From: Flavobacterium sp. BFFFF2
Lineage (GTDB): Bacteria; Bacteroidota; Bacteroidia; Flavobacteriales; Flavobacteriaceae
NCBI GenBank assembly: GCA_002256385.1
Contig: NKJD01000024.1
Location: 1-54,139 of the forward strand
Length of the DNA: 54,139 bases
Reading direction: 5' to 3'
Position numbers and translations under genes: made by a program. This document shows positions 23,242 through 31,590 of the stretch, in pieces. Each line of letters starts with the position of its first letter. Position 1 is the first letter of the stretch. The notes beneath the pieces are model-generated. The model was not told the origin of the DNA. It did no database searches and saw nothing but the letters and a program-made list of their open reading frames with translations.

Positions 23242-24999
23242 TTAAAAAATTTCTTTTTCAGACAATTGTTTTTCGTAAAGCTCACCATAATACCCCTCGA
23301 TACTTACTAATTGACTATGAGTACCTTGTTGTACAATGCTGCCCTGATCGAGCACAATAATCCAATCAGCATTTTTGGCCGATGACACCCTATGACTGAC
23401 AATAATGGTGGTTTTTTTGTCGGCAATTTGCTTTAAATTCTGCAAAATTTCTTCTTCGGTTTCGGTATCAACAGCCGACAAGCAGTCGTCCAAGAGTAAA
23501 ATAGGTGCATTTTTAATAAAAGCCCGAGCGATGGACACCCGTTGTTTTTGACCGCCCGACAGCGTGATGCCCCGTTCACCCAAGAGTGTTTCATAGCCTT
23601 GTGAAAATTCAATAATGGATTGGTCAACAGCAGCCCATTTTGCTGCCCTTCTAATTTCTTCAAGCGTGGCTTCTTCGTCGCCAAATCGGATGTTATTGGC
23701 AATGGTATCCGAAAACAAAAAGGCGTCTTGAGGCACATTGCCCATGGCGGCGCGCAATGAAAATAAATTAAATGACCGAATGGGTTTATCATCAATGTAT
23801 AAATGTCCCGCATCAATATCATATAAACGCGTAATCAGCGACAATAGGGTTGATTTACCAGAACCTGTTCGGCCTAAAATGGCCAAGGTTTTTCCTTGTT
23901 CCAATGAAAATGTTACGTCTTTGATGGCCTGAACGCCCGTTTCTGGGTATGTAAACGACACCTTATCGAACCGAATGCTGCCAGAAACTGGTGTCAAATG
24001 AGGCACTTCATTTTGAATTTCAGGCACCTCTTTCAAAAATTCATTGATTCGTTTTTGAGAAGCTTCAGCTTCTTGAATGAGCGATGACACCCAACCAATG
24101 GACGCCACTGGCCAAGTAAGCATATTTACATATAAAATAAATTGAGCGATCACCCCTACCGACTCCAATTTACCCTCGGCATACATGGTGCCACCGACAT
24201 AGATAACCACCAAATTACTGACGCCAATCAGTGCAATCATCAAAGGGCCAAACAACGATTGCACACGCGCCAACGACATGCTCTTAGTTTGACTTTCTTG
24301 GGCCAAATCGGCCATTTTATCTTGGTAGTTGGACTCCAATGAATAAGCCTTAAGCACCCGAATACCAGAAAAAACCTCTTGTGAAAAACTCGAAACCTTT
24401 GACAGGTATTGTTGAAATGACGTACTTCTGATGTTTATTTCTTGACTTAATTTGAAAATGATAATCGATAAAATGGGCAACGGCAATAAAGTATATAGCG
24501 TCAGTTTGGGCGAAACAGCATACATATATAATATCACCATGGAAAACCGAATCAGGGTATTAATGGTATACATCACCGCCGGCCCAACATACATGCGCAC
24601 TTTGGCTACATCTTCACTAATCCGACTCATTAAATCGCCGGTGCGGTTGCGTTTGTAAAATGAGGTTGACAACCGTTCGTAATGCTGAAAGACTTCGTTT
24701 TTGAGGTCAAATTCAACATGTCTTGACATCACAATAAGCGTCTGACGCATTAAAAAAGTAAGTACACCTGCAATCAAGGTTGAAATAATGACCAACCCTA
24801 CGTTTTTTAAGAGAATTTGTTGCACCACTTCAACCGACTGATTACTCTTATAATGCGTTTCAATGGCGTCAAATGACTCGCGAATAAGTTGAGGGGTAAA
24901 CAATGAAAAGATTTGGGCAACAATGGTAATGAGTATTCCGACCAAAAAACGGTATTTATATTTGATGAAATATTTATTTAAATACTGCAGCTCTTTCAT
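23242..24999 (-). CDS. ABC exporter, fused membrane and ATPase domains (MsbA-like)
   Basis: A 585-residue type IV ABC exporter half-transporter. Six membrane helices occupy about residues 15-310, with the cytoplasmic loop RRTGDLMSRISEDVAKVR-type element. The ATPase has Walker A LGRTGSGKSTLLS, signature LSGGQKQR, Walker B ILLLDDCLSAVD and the switch in IIVSHRVSSA. The residue after the Walker B aspartate is Asp where most exporters have catalytic Glu, which often marks the weak site of a heterodimer. No partner half is adjacent. The substrate, lipid or drug, cannot be told. Confidence 0.93.
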   Translation of the reverse strand: MKELQYLNKYFIKYKYRFLVGILITIVAQIFSLFTPQLIRESFDAIETHYKSNQSVEVVQQILLKNVGLVIISTLIAGVLTFLMRQTLIVMSRHVEFDLKNEVFQHYERLSTSFYKRNRTGDLMSRISEDVAKVRMYVGPAVMYTINTLIRFSMVILYMYAVSPKLTLYTLLPLPILSIIIFKLSQEINIRSTSFQQYLSKVSSFSQEVFSGIRVLKAYSLESNYQDKMADLAQESQTKSMSLARVQSLFGPLMIALIGVSNLVVIYVGGTMYAEGKLESVGVIAQFILYVNMLTWPVASIGWVSSLIQEAEASQKRINEFLKEVPEIQNEVPHLTPVSGSIRFDKVSFTYPETGVQAIKDVTFSLEQGKTLAILGRTGSGKSTLLSLITRLYDIDAGHLYIDDKPIRSFNLFSLRAAMGNVPQDAFLFSDTIANNIRFGDEEATLEEIRRAAKWAAVDQSIIEFSQGYETLLGERGITLSGGQKQRVSIARAFIKNAPILLLDDCLSAVDTETEEEILQNLKQIADKKTTIIVSHRVSSAKNADWIIVLDQGSIVQQGTHSQLVSIEGYYGELYEKQLSEKEIF

Positions 25000-25136
25000 T
25001 CCGAAAACGATATAGTTGATTAATTGATGAATTTATTGTTAATTTATTGCACAATGTTAAATTCTATAATTCTTTGAAAAAAGGTTATTTCTTTAAACAT
25101 CATTAAATTTAGCCTCACTTTTTGACCACTTAGCAA

Positions 25137-25171
25137 GATTTTTGATAATTTCGCCCCAGATTTTTGATAAT
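25137..25171 (+). promoter_or_regulatory. Perfect 13-bp direct repeat upstream of leucine dehydrogenase
   Basis: GATTTTTGATAAT occurs at 25137-25149 and again at 25159-25171, a 22-bp period of about two helical turns, ending 20 nt before the ATG. It lies in the divergent gap between the ABC exporter and the dehydrogenase and could bind a regulator. The rest of the gap is plain AT-rich DNA. Confidence 0.5.
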
Positions 25172-25191
25172 CACCCTTTAAAACATGCACT

Positions 25192-26298
25192 ATGACAGCA
25201 GAAATTTCCACACCAGTTGAATTGGCTAAATTCAATCCTGTCTTCGGACAACTTTCTTTTGACAATCATGAACAAATTGTGTTTTGTCACGACAAAGATA
25301 CAGGATTAAAGGCAATCATTGGAATACATAATACCGTGATGGGTCCAGCACTTGGTGGTACCCGAATGTGGAACTATGCCAACGAATGGGAAGCATTGAA
25401 CGACGTATTAAGACTTTCTCGCGGAATGACTTATAAATCAGCCGTAACCGGATTGAACTTGGGTGGTGGGAAAGCCGTGATTATTGGTGATTCCAAAAAA
25501 GACAAAACCCCAGAAATGATTTCCCGCTTTGGTCAATTTGTTCATTCATTGAGTGGAAAATATATTACAGCAGAAGACGTGGGTACCACCACAGAAGACA
25601 TGGACCGCATTCATTTGGTGACTCCTCATGTAACGGGCATCTCAGAAAGTTTAGGTGGATCAGGTAATCCATCGCCCGTGACCGCTTATGGTGTGTATAT
25701 GGGAATGAAAGCAGCTGCCCAACACAAGTGGGGATCTGATTCATTGGCTGGCAAAAAAGTAATGGTGCAAGGAACTGGTCACGTGGGCGAAACCCTTATT
25801 GACCATTTAACCCAAGAAGGCGCCATTGTGTACATCAGTGACATCAACGAAGCACGCATGGATGAAGTATCTAAGAAGTATGGCGCGACGCCTTATGTAG
25901 GCGCTGACATCTTTGATGCCGAAGTTGACATTTACGCCCCATGCGCTTTAGGAGCCACCATCAATGACGACACGGTTTACCGCATCAAAGCGCAAGTGAT
26001 TGCCGGAGCAGCCAACAACCAGTTGGCCGTGGAGGCCGTTCACGGACAAATTCTCCGCGAAAGAAACATTGTTTACGCCCCAGATTTCCTAATTAACGCG
26101 GGCGGAATCATTAATGTGTATGGCGAAATCGTGAAATATGACAAAGCGGAAGCTTTGCGTAGAACCGAAAACATTTATAACACCACCTTGGAAATACTTG
26201 ATTTTGCGAACAAAAACAACATCACCACGCAGTTAGCGGCCATGAGAGTGGCAGAAAATCGCATTGCTGAACGTAAAAAGCAAATTCAAGGCTCATAA
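25192..26298 (+). CDS. Leucine dehydrogenase (Glu/Leu/Phe/Val dehydrogenase family)
   Basis: A 368-residue NAD-dependent amino-acid dehydrogenase that deaminates leucine, valine or isoleucine to keto acids, feeding branched-chain fatty-acid synthesis or catabolism. The substrate domain has MGPALGGTRMW, K82 in TYKSAVTGLNL and K94 in GGGKAV. The NAD domain has MVQGTGHVGETLI, then ISDIN. GAANNQL and DFLINAGGIINVYGE complete the pattern. Length and the lack of an N-terminal extension fit leucine rather than glutamate dehydrogenase. It has a downstream terminator and an upstream direct repeat. Confidence 0.93.
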   Translation: MTAEISTPVELAKFNPVFGQLSFDNHEQIVFCHDKDTGLKAIIGIHNTVMGPALGGTRMWNYANEWEALNDVLRLSRGMTYKSAVTGLNLGGGKAVIIGDSKKDKTPEMISRFGQFVHSLSGKYITAEDVGTTTEDMDRIHLVTPHVTGISESLGGSGNPSPVTAYGVYMGMKAAAQHKWGSDSLAGKKVMVQGTGHVGETLIDHLTQEGAIVYISDINEARMDEVSKKYGATPYVGADIFDAEVDIYAPCALGATINDDTVYRIKAQVIAGAANNQLAVEAVHGQILRERNIVYAPDFLINAGGIINVYGEIVKYDKAEALRRTENIYNTTLEILDFANKNNITTQLAAMRVAENRIAERKKQIQGS

Positions 26299-26313
26299 TT
26301 CCATTTCAAATAG

Positions 26314-26360
26314 TATTTTTGCAGCGCGAAAGGAGGTTCCTCTCGCGCTTTGTTTTTTTA
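26314..26360 (+). terminator. Terminator hairpin of the dehydrogenase, in the nusB leader
   Basis: Stem AGCGCGA-a-AGGA (26323-26334) pairs with TCCT-c-TCGCGCT (26338-26349), loop GGT, followed by a T-run. It is preceded directly by TATTTTTG (26314-26321), a TAnnTTTG box, so a nusB transcript starting there would begin with this hairpin. Confidence 0.75.
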
Positions 26361-26375
26361 AAAAGTTCTTATCCT

Positions 26376-27320
26376 GTGGTAAACCGGAGACATTTACGAA
26401 TAAAAGTAATGCAGACCATTTATGCGATGCATCAAAGAGGTAGCGACGATTTGGCCAAAGAAGAAAGATTTCTGGTGCAAAGTGTTGATGCCATTGCTGA
26501 TCTTTACCTGCTCATGGTTTCAATATTACTGGAACTTCGCGCTAAAGAAATTGATTTTCTCGAAAAATCAAAAAACAAATTTTTGGCCACCGCTGAAGAT
26601 ATTAAACCCAACACCAAATTCATTGACAACAGCCTGCTAGATTGGTTATCCAATCATCCTGGTTTGCAAGATGAATTGGAACAAAGGCACATCAGCCATT
26701 GGCAACGCAATGACGACTGCATCTTGCTGCTGTTGCAAGAAATGAAACAGAGCGACCTTTACATGACATACATGGAATCTGACGAGCGAAGTTTCATTGA
26801 AGACCGCCAATTTATTTGTAATTTGTTCGAAAAGGTCATTGCCCCTAATGAAATTTTATATGGATTTTTGGAAGATTACCGCCTCACTTGGCTCGATGAT
26901 TTGCCACTGGTAAATACCGAATTACTCAAGCAACTCCAAAAACTAAATCCTGCCAAGTCAAATTTTAGCGTTCCAAAGCCTTACAAAGACGAAGACGATC
27001 ATGAATTCATGATTGATTTGTTCCGTAAAACGGTGTTGAATGAAAAAAAATTAATAGCCTTATTTGAAGGAAAAACACCCAATTGGGATTTGGAACGGAT
27101 TGCAGAAATTGACACCATTTTGGTTAAAATGGCACTGTGCGAAATGCTCCGATTTTCGTCGGTACCTGTTAAGGTGACACTTAACGAGTATGTTGAAATT
27201 GCCAAAGAATACTCGACGCCAAAAAGCAGTGTGTTTTTGAATGGGCTACTTGACACTTTGGCCAAAGAGTTGAAAGAATCGGGTGACATTGTAAAAACCG
27301 GCCGGGGCTTAAAAGAATAA
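26376..27320 (+). CDS. nusB: Transcription antitermination factor NusB (long Bacteroidota form)
   Basis: A 314-residue protein whose C-terminal 120 residues hold the NusB fold (NWDLERIAEIDTILVKMALCEML, then VTLNEYVEIAKEYSTPKSSVFLNGLLD). The N-terminus starts VNRRHLRIKVMQTIYAMHQ, the normal first helix, with a long helical insertion between, as is usual in Bacteroidota. NusB acts with NusE (S10) on boxA RNA to stop early termination in rRNA operons. I chose GTG 26376: longer versions run back into the terminator stem. yajC follows 18 nt later. Confidence 0.9.
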   Translation: MVNRRHLRIKVMQTIYAMHQRGSDDLAKEERFLVQSVDAIADLYLLMVSILLELRAKEIDFLEKSKNKFLATAEDIKPNTKFIDNSLLDWLSNHPGLQDELEQRHISHWQRNDDCILLLLQEMKQSDLYMTYMESDERSFIEDRQFICNLFEKVIAPNEILYGFLEDYRLTWLDDLPLVNTELLKQLQKLNPAKSNFSVPKPYKDEDDHEFMIDLFRKTVLNEKKLIALFEGKTPNWDLERIAEIDTILVKMALCEMLRFSSVPVKVTLNEYVEIAKEYSTPKSSVFLNGLLDTLAKELKESGDIVKTGRGLKE

Positions 27321-27338
27321 ACATTTATAAACTACAAT

Positions 27339-27617
27339 ATGGAATTACCTCAAAATTTAATTTTTTTCGCACTCATTTTTGTTGTGATGTATTTTTTCAT
27401 GATACGCCCACAACAAAAGAAAGTAAAACAAGAAAAAGAATTTGAAACAGCACTAAAAGCGGGTGACCGTGTGATCACCAAAAGCGGATTTCACGGTAAA
27501 ATCGCCGAAATCAATGAACAAACAATTATCATTGAAACCCTTGCTGGAAAATTAAAAATAGAACGCTCGGCCATTTCAATGGAATTGACCAAGAAGCTTC
27601 AAGAACCAGCAAAATAA
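27339..27617 (+). CDS. yajC: Preprotein translocase subunit YajC
   Basis: A 92-residue single-span membrane protein. Residues 5-24 form the membrane helix, then the family signature FMIRPQQKKVKQEKEFE. The cytoplasmic part has AGDRVITKSGFHGKIAEI and ends with IERSAIS, a normal YajC pattern. It assists the SecDF complex of the Sec translocon. It shares the nusB operon and is followed by a terminator. Confidence 0.95.
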   Translation: MELPQNLIFFALIFVVMYFFMIRPQQKKVKQEKEFETALKAGDRVITKSGFHGKIAEINEQTIIIETLAGKLKIERSAISMELTKKLQEPAK

Positions 27618-27642
27618 ATCTGTTGCAAAATCACAATAAAGC

Positions 27643-27672
27643 AAGGCTGTCTATTAAGGCAGCTTTTTTTTT
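27643..27672 (+). terminator. Terminator of nusB-yajC
   Basis: AAGGCTG at 27643-27649 pairs with CAGCTTT at 27660-27666 (one G-T pair), followed by a run of Ts. Confidence 0.75.
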
Positions 27673-27806
27673 GCGCTTTTGAGTCTTTCTATACTGCAGC
27701 AAAGGAAACGTTGCAAGATGTTAATTCATGTGAGAGCCCAACTGGACAAGCTGACTTTAGACTACCTATTTAGATGTAGCATCAATTTGTAATTTAAATA
27801 ATACAC

Positions 27807-27833
27807 CAAAAAAAGGCTGCCCAATGGCAGCCT
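27807..27833 (-). terminator. Terminator of the minus-strand lipoprotein gene
   Basis: AGGCTGCC-CAAT-GGCAGCCT at 27814-27833 is a perfect 8-bp stem. On the minus strand it is followed by a run of seven Ts. The DNA between the two terminators (27673-27806) shows nothing. Confidence 0.85.
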
Positions 27834-27859
27834 CTATTATAAATAGTTCGATAAGGAAA

Positions 27860-28744
27860 TTAATCCAAATTAACCGTAACGCCATTACTAGTAAATGTAC
27901 GTACAGGAGTACAGGTAGTACCATCTCCAAAATCAATGGTTGCTGTTACTCCTTGTCGATCTAGACTAATTTGACCTTGAACGACTTTTGGATGATCCAC
28001 ATTACTTTGGCTACAATCATTTTTAACAATTAATGGAACACTAATTGTTGAGATGATATCGTATGCTTGACCAAATGAATTTGACCAAATACCTGTTACA
28101 CTATACACGTCGTCTGAAGTCGTATTGGTATCAAAACCTTGAATATGTTCACGTACTTTGTAACCTGCTCTCTTATATTCCGTTCCGTCAGGTGAAGTAA
28201 TCTTTAAATTCATTTTTAATTTAAATTGCGGATGTCTAAGCACGTTTGCGGTTGCCTCAATCATGGAGCGCTCTAAAGTGCTTTTTCCATCATATAAAAA
28301 ACCATTGTGATAGAACCCATCAAATCGGTATGACACAACGCGGTTGGTGTTGTTTGGGGTAAATTTATAGCTAATAACTATTTTCCCACGCACATAGTTT
28401 CCGCTGCTCAATTGGCAGTCCTGCGTGCCATAATCAAGTGTTTTTGTAACAGTCCAGTTTTCACCTACAGCACTCCCAAAAGAAGGAATACGTATTACTG
28501 ATAAGCAAGAAGGCCCACCTTTTTCTACTTCAACGCTCGCTCCAGACTTACCCCAAGAGGTATTCAAATAAGTGCCATTCTCACTTTCTTCAATGATTCT
28601 GGACACATCATCATTCATTAAGTCTATTTTGGTGTTCAAAGAAGCCTCGTCTTTCGTAATGGGAGAAACATCTCGCACATTTGACGTACATGCTGAAAGC
28701 AGTAACGCGCAAATAGATAAAATAGTAAAAGTAGTTTTTGTCAT
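27860..28744 (-). CDS. Lipoprotein of unknown function
   Basis: A 294-residue protein with a lipoprotein signal peptide: MTKTTFTILSICALLLSACTSN, lipobox LSAC with Cys as the acylated residue. The mature part is beta-rich and polar, with no catalytic motif I recognise. It contains GKIVISYKFTPN, RVVSYRFDGFYHNG and near the end IDFGDGTTCTPVRTFTSNGV. I chose the ATG at 28744; the longer version from 28804 would bury the signal peptide. It is single, with its own terminator. Other placements suggest a surface or periplasmic protein. Confidence 0.75.
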   Translation of the reverse strand: MTKTTFTILSICALLLSACTSNVRDVSPITKDEASLNTKIDLMNDDVSRIIEESENGTYLNTSWGKSGASVEVEKGGPSCLSVIRIPSFGSAVGENWTVTKTLDYGTQDCQLSSGNYVRGKIVISYKFTPNNTNRVVSYRFDGFYHNGFLYDGKSTLERSMIEATANVLRHPQFKLKMNLKITSPDGTEYKRAGYKVREHIQGFDTNTTSDDVYSVTGIWSNSFGQAYDIISTISVPLIVKNDCSQSNVDHPKVVQGQISLDRQGVTATIDFGDGTTCTPVRTFTSNGVTVNLD

Positions 28745-28847
28745 AAAAATAATATTAACTGATAACAGCCCCCAAATATAGCCAATTTTTTCAAGCTTCA
28801 TCAAAACACCTCAAAATCAGGCAAAAAAAGGGGATAAACGGTTTGAA

Positions 28848-29906
28848 TTAGGTTTTTTGCTCCTTGTTAAAATAAATAAGATAGTAATACATTTGTTTTT
28901 CTTCATCCCAGCCTTTTTCCACAAAACGTTCGGCGCTGTCCGGATTGATAAAATCAAGTTTAATTTGTATATTGGTGTCTAAGTTGATGGTGTTCTTCAT
29001 TTTTCGGCGCGCATCAGTAACTGCTGCATTGGCGATGGGGAAATTAGTCACATCTTCTATGCTGTATTTTTGGCCACGATCAACCTTGTAGTTTTTGAAC
29101 TCCGGAATCAAATCGGGGTTTTCCAGCACTTCGTTCAAAAATTTTGACTCTTCAAACTCGTCGTTTTTGGCAAAATAATTCACCGAACGATTCATAAACA
29201 TCACCTCTTCTTTTTTGTCTTCGGCTGGAAGCACTACTTCTTTGGCAAAATCTTGACAGAATTTAAGGTACTTTTTGGTCAAGAAATTTTCATCCTGAAA
29301 GGCATCAACCGACAAAAAATGCTCCAACCAATAGCGGGCATCGTAGCGGTTACTGTCGATACTCAAAATTTTATAGCCTTCGTCTGCTTTGTGGTTAAAT
29401 ATAAGGCAGCCTTTGTCAAGCTTATTCAAATTGATCCCCATCTGTAAAATAACATCAAGGTTTTTTTCTTTTTCTTCAATTTGTAAAAACTCAGACTTTA
29501 TTTCACTTTTAAAAATGCCAATAGCATCCACTGGCTGGTTGTCAATGGTCAAATGCGTTAAATAAGTAACATACAATTCCCCATTTTTTATATGAGGATG
29601 GTTTGATTGTTCATACAAATGCGCTGCAATTTTCTGTGAACCTTCATGAGCTAACGATGGATTGTCAAAAATGGCTTTCACCATTTTAAACATATCGTGG
29701 TACTCCAAATCTACATCGTGGGCAAATTGATAATAGTTTTCTTCTTTCTCGCGAAAAGGCTTAAAAAAATACTCCTTGATTAAAGGAACAAGCTCATCAG
29801 ATAAGGTAAAACCAGATTGTGAAACAAATACCCCTTCATTTCGGCTTTTATTGCCAATTCGGTGAATGGAAAGTGATTCTATTTGGGTATTAAATAAGTT
29901 GATCAT
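28848..29906 (-). CDS. Nucleoid-associated protein, NdpA/YejK-like
   Basis: A 352-residue protein of the NA37/YejK family. It begins MINLFNTQIESLSIHRIGNKSRNEGVFVS and contains GELYVTYLTHLTIDNQPVDAIGIFKSE near residue 112 and the KGCLIFNHKADEGYKILSIDSNRYDARYWLEHFL block, which is characteristic. The family binds the nucleoid; its biochemical role is poorly known. It is 18 nt downstream of the pRiA4b-like gene on the same strand, so they are probably cotranscribed. Confidence 0.85.
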   Translation of the reverse strand: MINLFNTQIESLSIHRIGNKSRNEGVFVSQSGFTLSDELVPLIKEYFFKPFREKEENYYQFAHDVDLEYHDMFKMVKAIFDNPSLAHEGSQKIAAHLYEQSNHPHIKNGELYVTYLTHLTIDNQPVDAIGIFKSEIKSEFLQIEEKEKNLDVILQMGINLNKLDKGCLIFNHKADEGYKILSIDSNRYDARYWLEHFLSVDAFQDENFLTKKYLKFCQDFAKEVVLPAEDKKEEVMFMNRSVNYFAKNDEFEESKFLNEVLENPDLIPEFKNYKVDRGQKYSIEDVTNFPIANAAVTDARRKMKNTINLDTNIQIKLDFINPDSAERFVEKGWDEEKQMYYYLIYFNKEQKT

Positions 29907-29924
29907 GTATAAATGCTTGTAGTA

Positions 29925-30473
29925 TTAATTCCAATTATCTTCAAACCCTAAATCTTCGTAATGTTCGCCACCAAATTCGTCTTCTTGGTCAAAATCATCC
30001 TCATCATAATCGTCTTCAAAGTCGGCATATGGGTTGTTTTCTGTACCATCACTTTCAAATTGGGCATTTGGCGCCGATTCTGGAAGTACACCATGAGCGT
30101 GCATCAACTCGGGGTACACAACGCCCACTTGTTCTTCGGTAATGGAAGCAAGTTCCACCAAAAAAGTCCACATATTTAAAAAATCATACACATAAATGAT
30201 TTTGGTGTGGTCTTCATGTAGTAATTCTAGCAATGAATAATCATTCATCGTTTGCACCTGCCCAGGTTCGTCACCGGTATCAAAAAGTGGGATTTCATCT
30301 TCTTGGTTCCAACGGTCATCACAGGTGTAAAAGGAAGCCATTTCCATGCCATCAAAACCAAAGGCATTAATTAATGATTGATGGAGGTCTTCAAGGGTGT
30401 CTGTATCGCGAATAGCAATGTCCCGAAAAACATCTTCTTCGGTGTCTAAAATGGCGCGAATATTATAAATCAT
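29925..30473 (-). CDS. Plasmid pRiA4b ORF-3-like protein
   Basis: A 182-residue acidic protein. The first 130 residues match the pRiA4b ORF-3 family, with DVFRDIAIRDTDTLEDLHQSLINAFGFDGMEMASF and KIIYVYDFLNMWTFLVEL. The last 50 residues are an extremely acidic tail of Asp, Glu and aromatic residues (for example DFEDDYDEDDFDQEDEF). The family's function is unknown, but it is common on chromosomes and mobile DNA. It has the same strand and close spacing as the nucleoid-associated gene. Confidence 0.85.
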   Translation of the reverse strand: MIYNIRAILDTEEDVFRDIAIRDTDTLEDLHQSLINAFGFDGMEMASFYTCDDRWNQEDEIPLFDTGDEPGQVQTMNDYSLLELLHEDHTKIIYVYDFLNMWTFLVELASITEEQVGVVYPELMHAHGVLPESAPNAQFESDGTENNPYADFEDDYDEDDFDQEDEFGGEHYEDLGFEDNWN

Positions 30474-30611
30474 AACCGATTATTTAAAGGCGTCAAAGGT
30501 ATAATTATTCTCTGATTGATGGGCATAAAATGAGTACTTGAAATCTAAATTCTCATTGAACTTTTGTTAAAAATTTCCAACCAACACCCCCAACCGTTTC
30601 AAATTGGTTCT

Positions 30612-30821
30612 TTAGGCTTTTTTGACAAACTCGGTGCGTAAAACCATGGCTACTTTATTTACCCGACAATCAATTTCGGCCGGATCATCGGTCAGTTTAA
30701 TGTTTTTTACTACGGTACCACGCTTTAAGGTAGTCGATGTGCCTCGTACTTTGAGGTCTTTAATTAAAGTAACGGTGTCACCGTCTGCAAGTATATTACC
30801 GTTGGCGTCTTTGATATCCAT
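30612..30821 (-). CDS. YjdM/PhnA-domain protein, short form
   Basis: A 69-residue protein corresponding to the C-terminal domain of YjdM (PhnA): [27 protein letters not shown], then [23 protein letters not shown]. Full-length relatives of about 110 residues carry an N-terminal zinc ribbon that is absent here. The old name alkylphosphonate utilisation protein is misleading; no phosphonate role is shown. It overlaps the end of rluF by 26 nt in another frame, so translation is likely coupled. Confidence 0.85.
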   Translation of the reverse strand: MDIKDANGNILADGDTVTLIKDLKVRGTSTTLKRGTVVKNIKLTDDPAEIDCRVNKVAMVLRTEFVKKA

Positions 30822-31590
30822 TTTTGGGGCTATATTTAATTATTTGATTATTCGACACTTTCTCAACTGCGTCGGGAGCTACTTTATCCGAATCGACCAA
30901 TAAATCTTGCAACCGGTTGATTTCGGCATCGGTCAAAAGCCTGTATTGCCCAGGCGCAACATCTAAAGTAATACTCATAATTCGAACGCGCTTAAGCGAT
31001 TGCACTTGGTAACCAAGGTGTTCACACATGCGACGTATCTGCCGGTTCATCCCTTGTGTAAGTATGATGCGAAATGCTTTGTTGCCGATGGACTGCACCT
31101 CACATGGTCTGGTAACAGTTCCTAAAATAGGAATGCCTGCTGACATGCGCTGCACAAAACGCGGATTAATAGGTAAATCAACAGTTACTAAGTACTCTTT
31201 TTCATGTTGATTTCTGGCACGCAGAATTTTATTGACAATATCGCCATCGTTGGTTAGCAATAGTAAGCCTTCGCTGGCCTTGTCTAAACGACCAATTGGA
31301 AAAATACGTTCGGGATAGTTGATATAGTCTACCACATTGTTTTTAACCTTCTGATTGGTGGTGCATTCAATGCCGACGGGCTTGTGAAAAGCCAAGTAAA
31401 CTGGCGCTTTCGTCGGTGGCACTAACTTTTTACCATCAATCATGATTTGATCGGAACTAGTTACTTTGCAACCCAATTCAGGGGCAGCACCATTTACTAA
31501 AATGCGTCCTTCTTGAATGAGCCGATCGGCTTCTCGTCTGGAACAATATCCGGTTTCTGAAAGGTATTTATTGAGTCTGACCGCTTCCAC
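30796..31590 (-). CDS. rluF: 23S rRNA pseudouridine synthase RluF-like
   Basis: A 264-residue RsuA/RluB/E/F-family synthase. The S4 RNA-binding domain is residues 1-60 ([21 protein letters not shown]). The catalytic segment is [21 protein letters not shown] with the conserved Asp, and [17 protein letters not shown] is also present. The early GIECTTN favours RluF, which modifies U2604, over RluE. The GTG start follows the histidine kinase stop with no gap. The C-terminal 40 residues are a loose, polar extension. Confidence 0.88.
   Translation of the reverse strand: MEAVRLNKYLSETGYCSRREADRLIQEGRILVNGAAPELGCKVTSSDQIMIDGKKLVPPTKAPVYLAFHKPVGIECTTNQKVKNNVVDYINYPERIFPIGRLDKASEGLLLLTNDGDIVNKILRARNQHEKEYLVTVDLPINPRFVQRMSAGIPILGTVTRPCEVQSIGNKAFRIILTQGMNRQIRRMCEHLGYQVQSLKRVRIMSITLDVAPGQYRLLTDAEINRLQDLLVDSDKVAPDAVEKVSNNQIIKYSPKNGYQRRQR

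Noticed and set aside
26319..26375. N-terminal extension of nusB
   Set aside because: It would translate through a terminator stem and adds residues not seen in the family; the GTG at 26376 restores the normal N-terminus.
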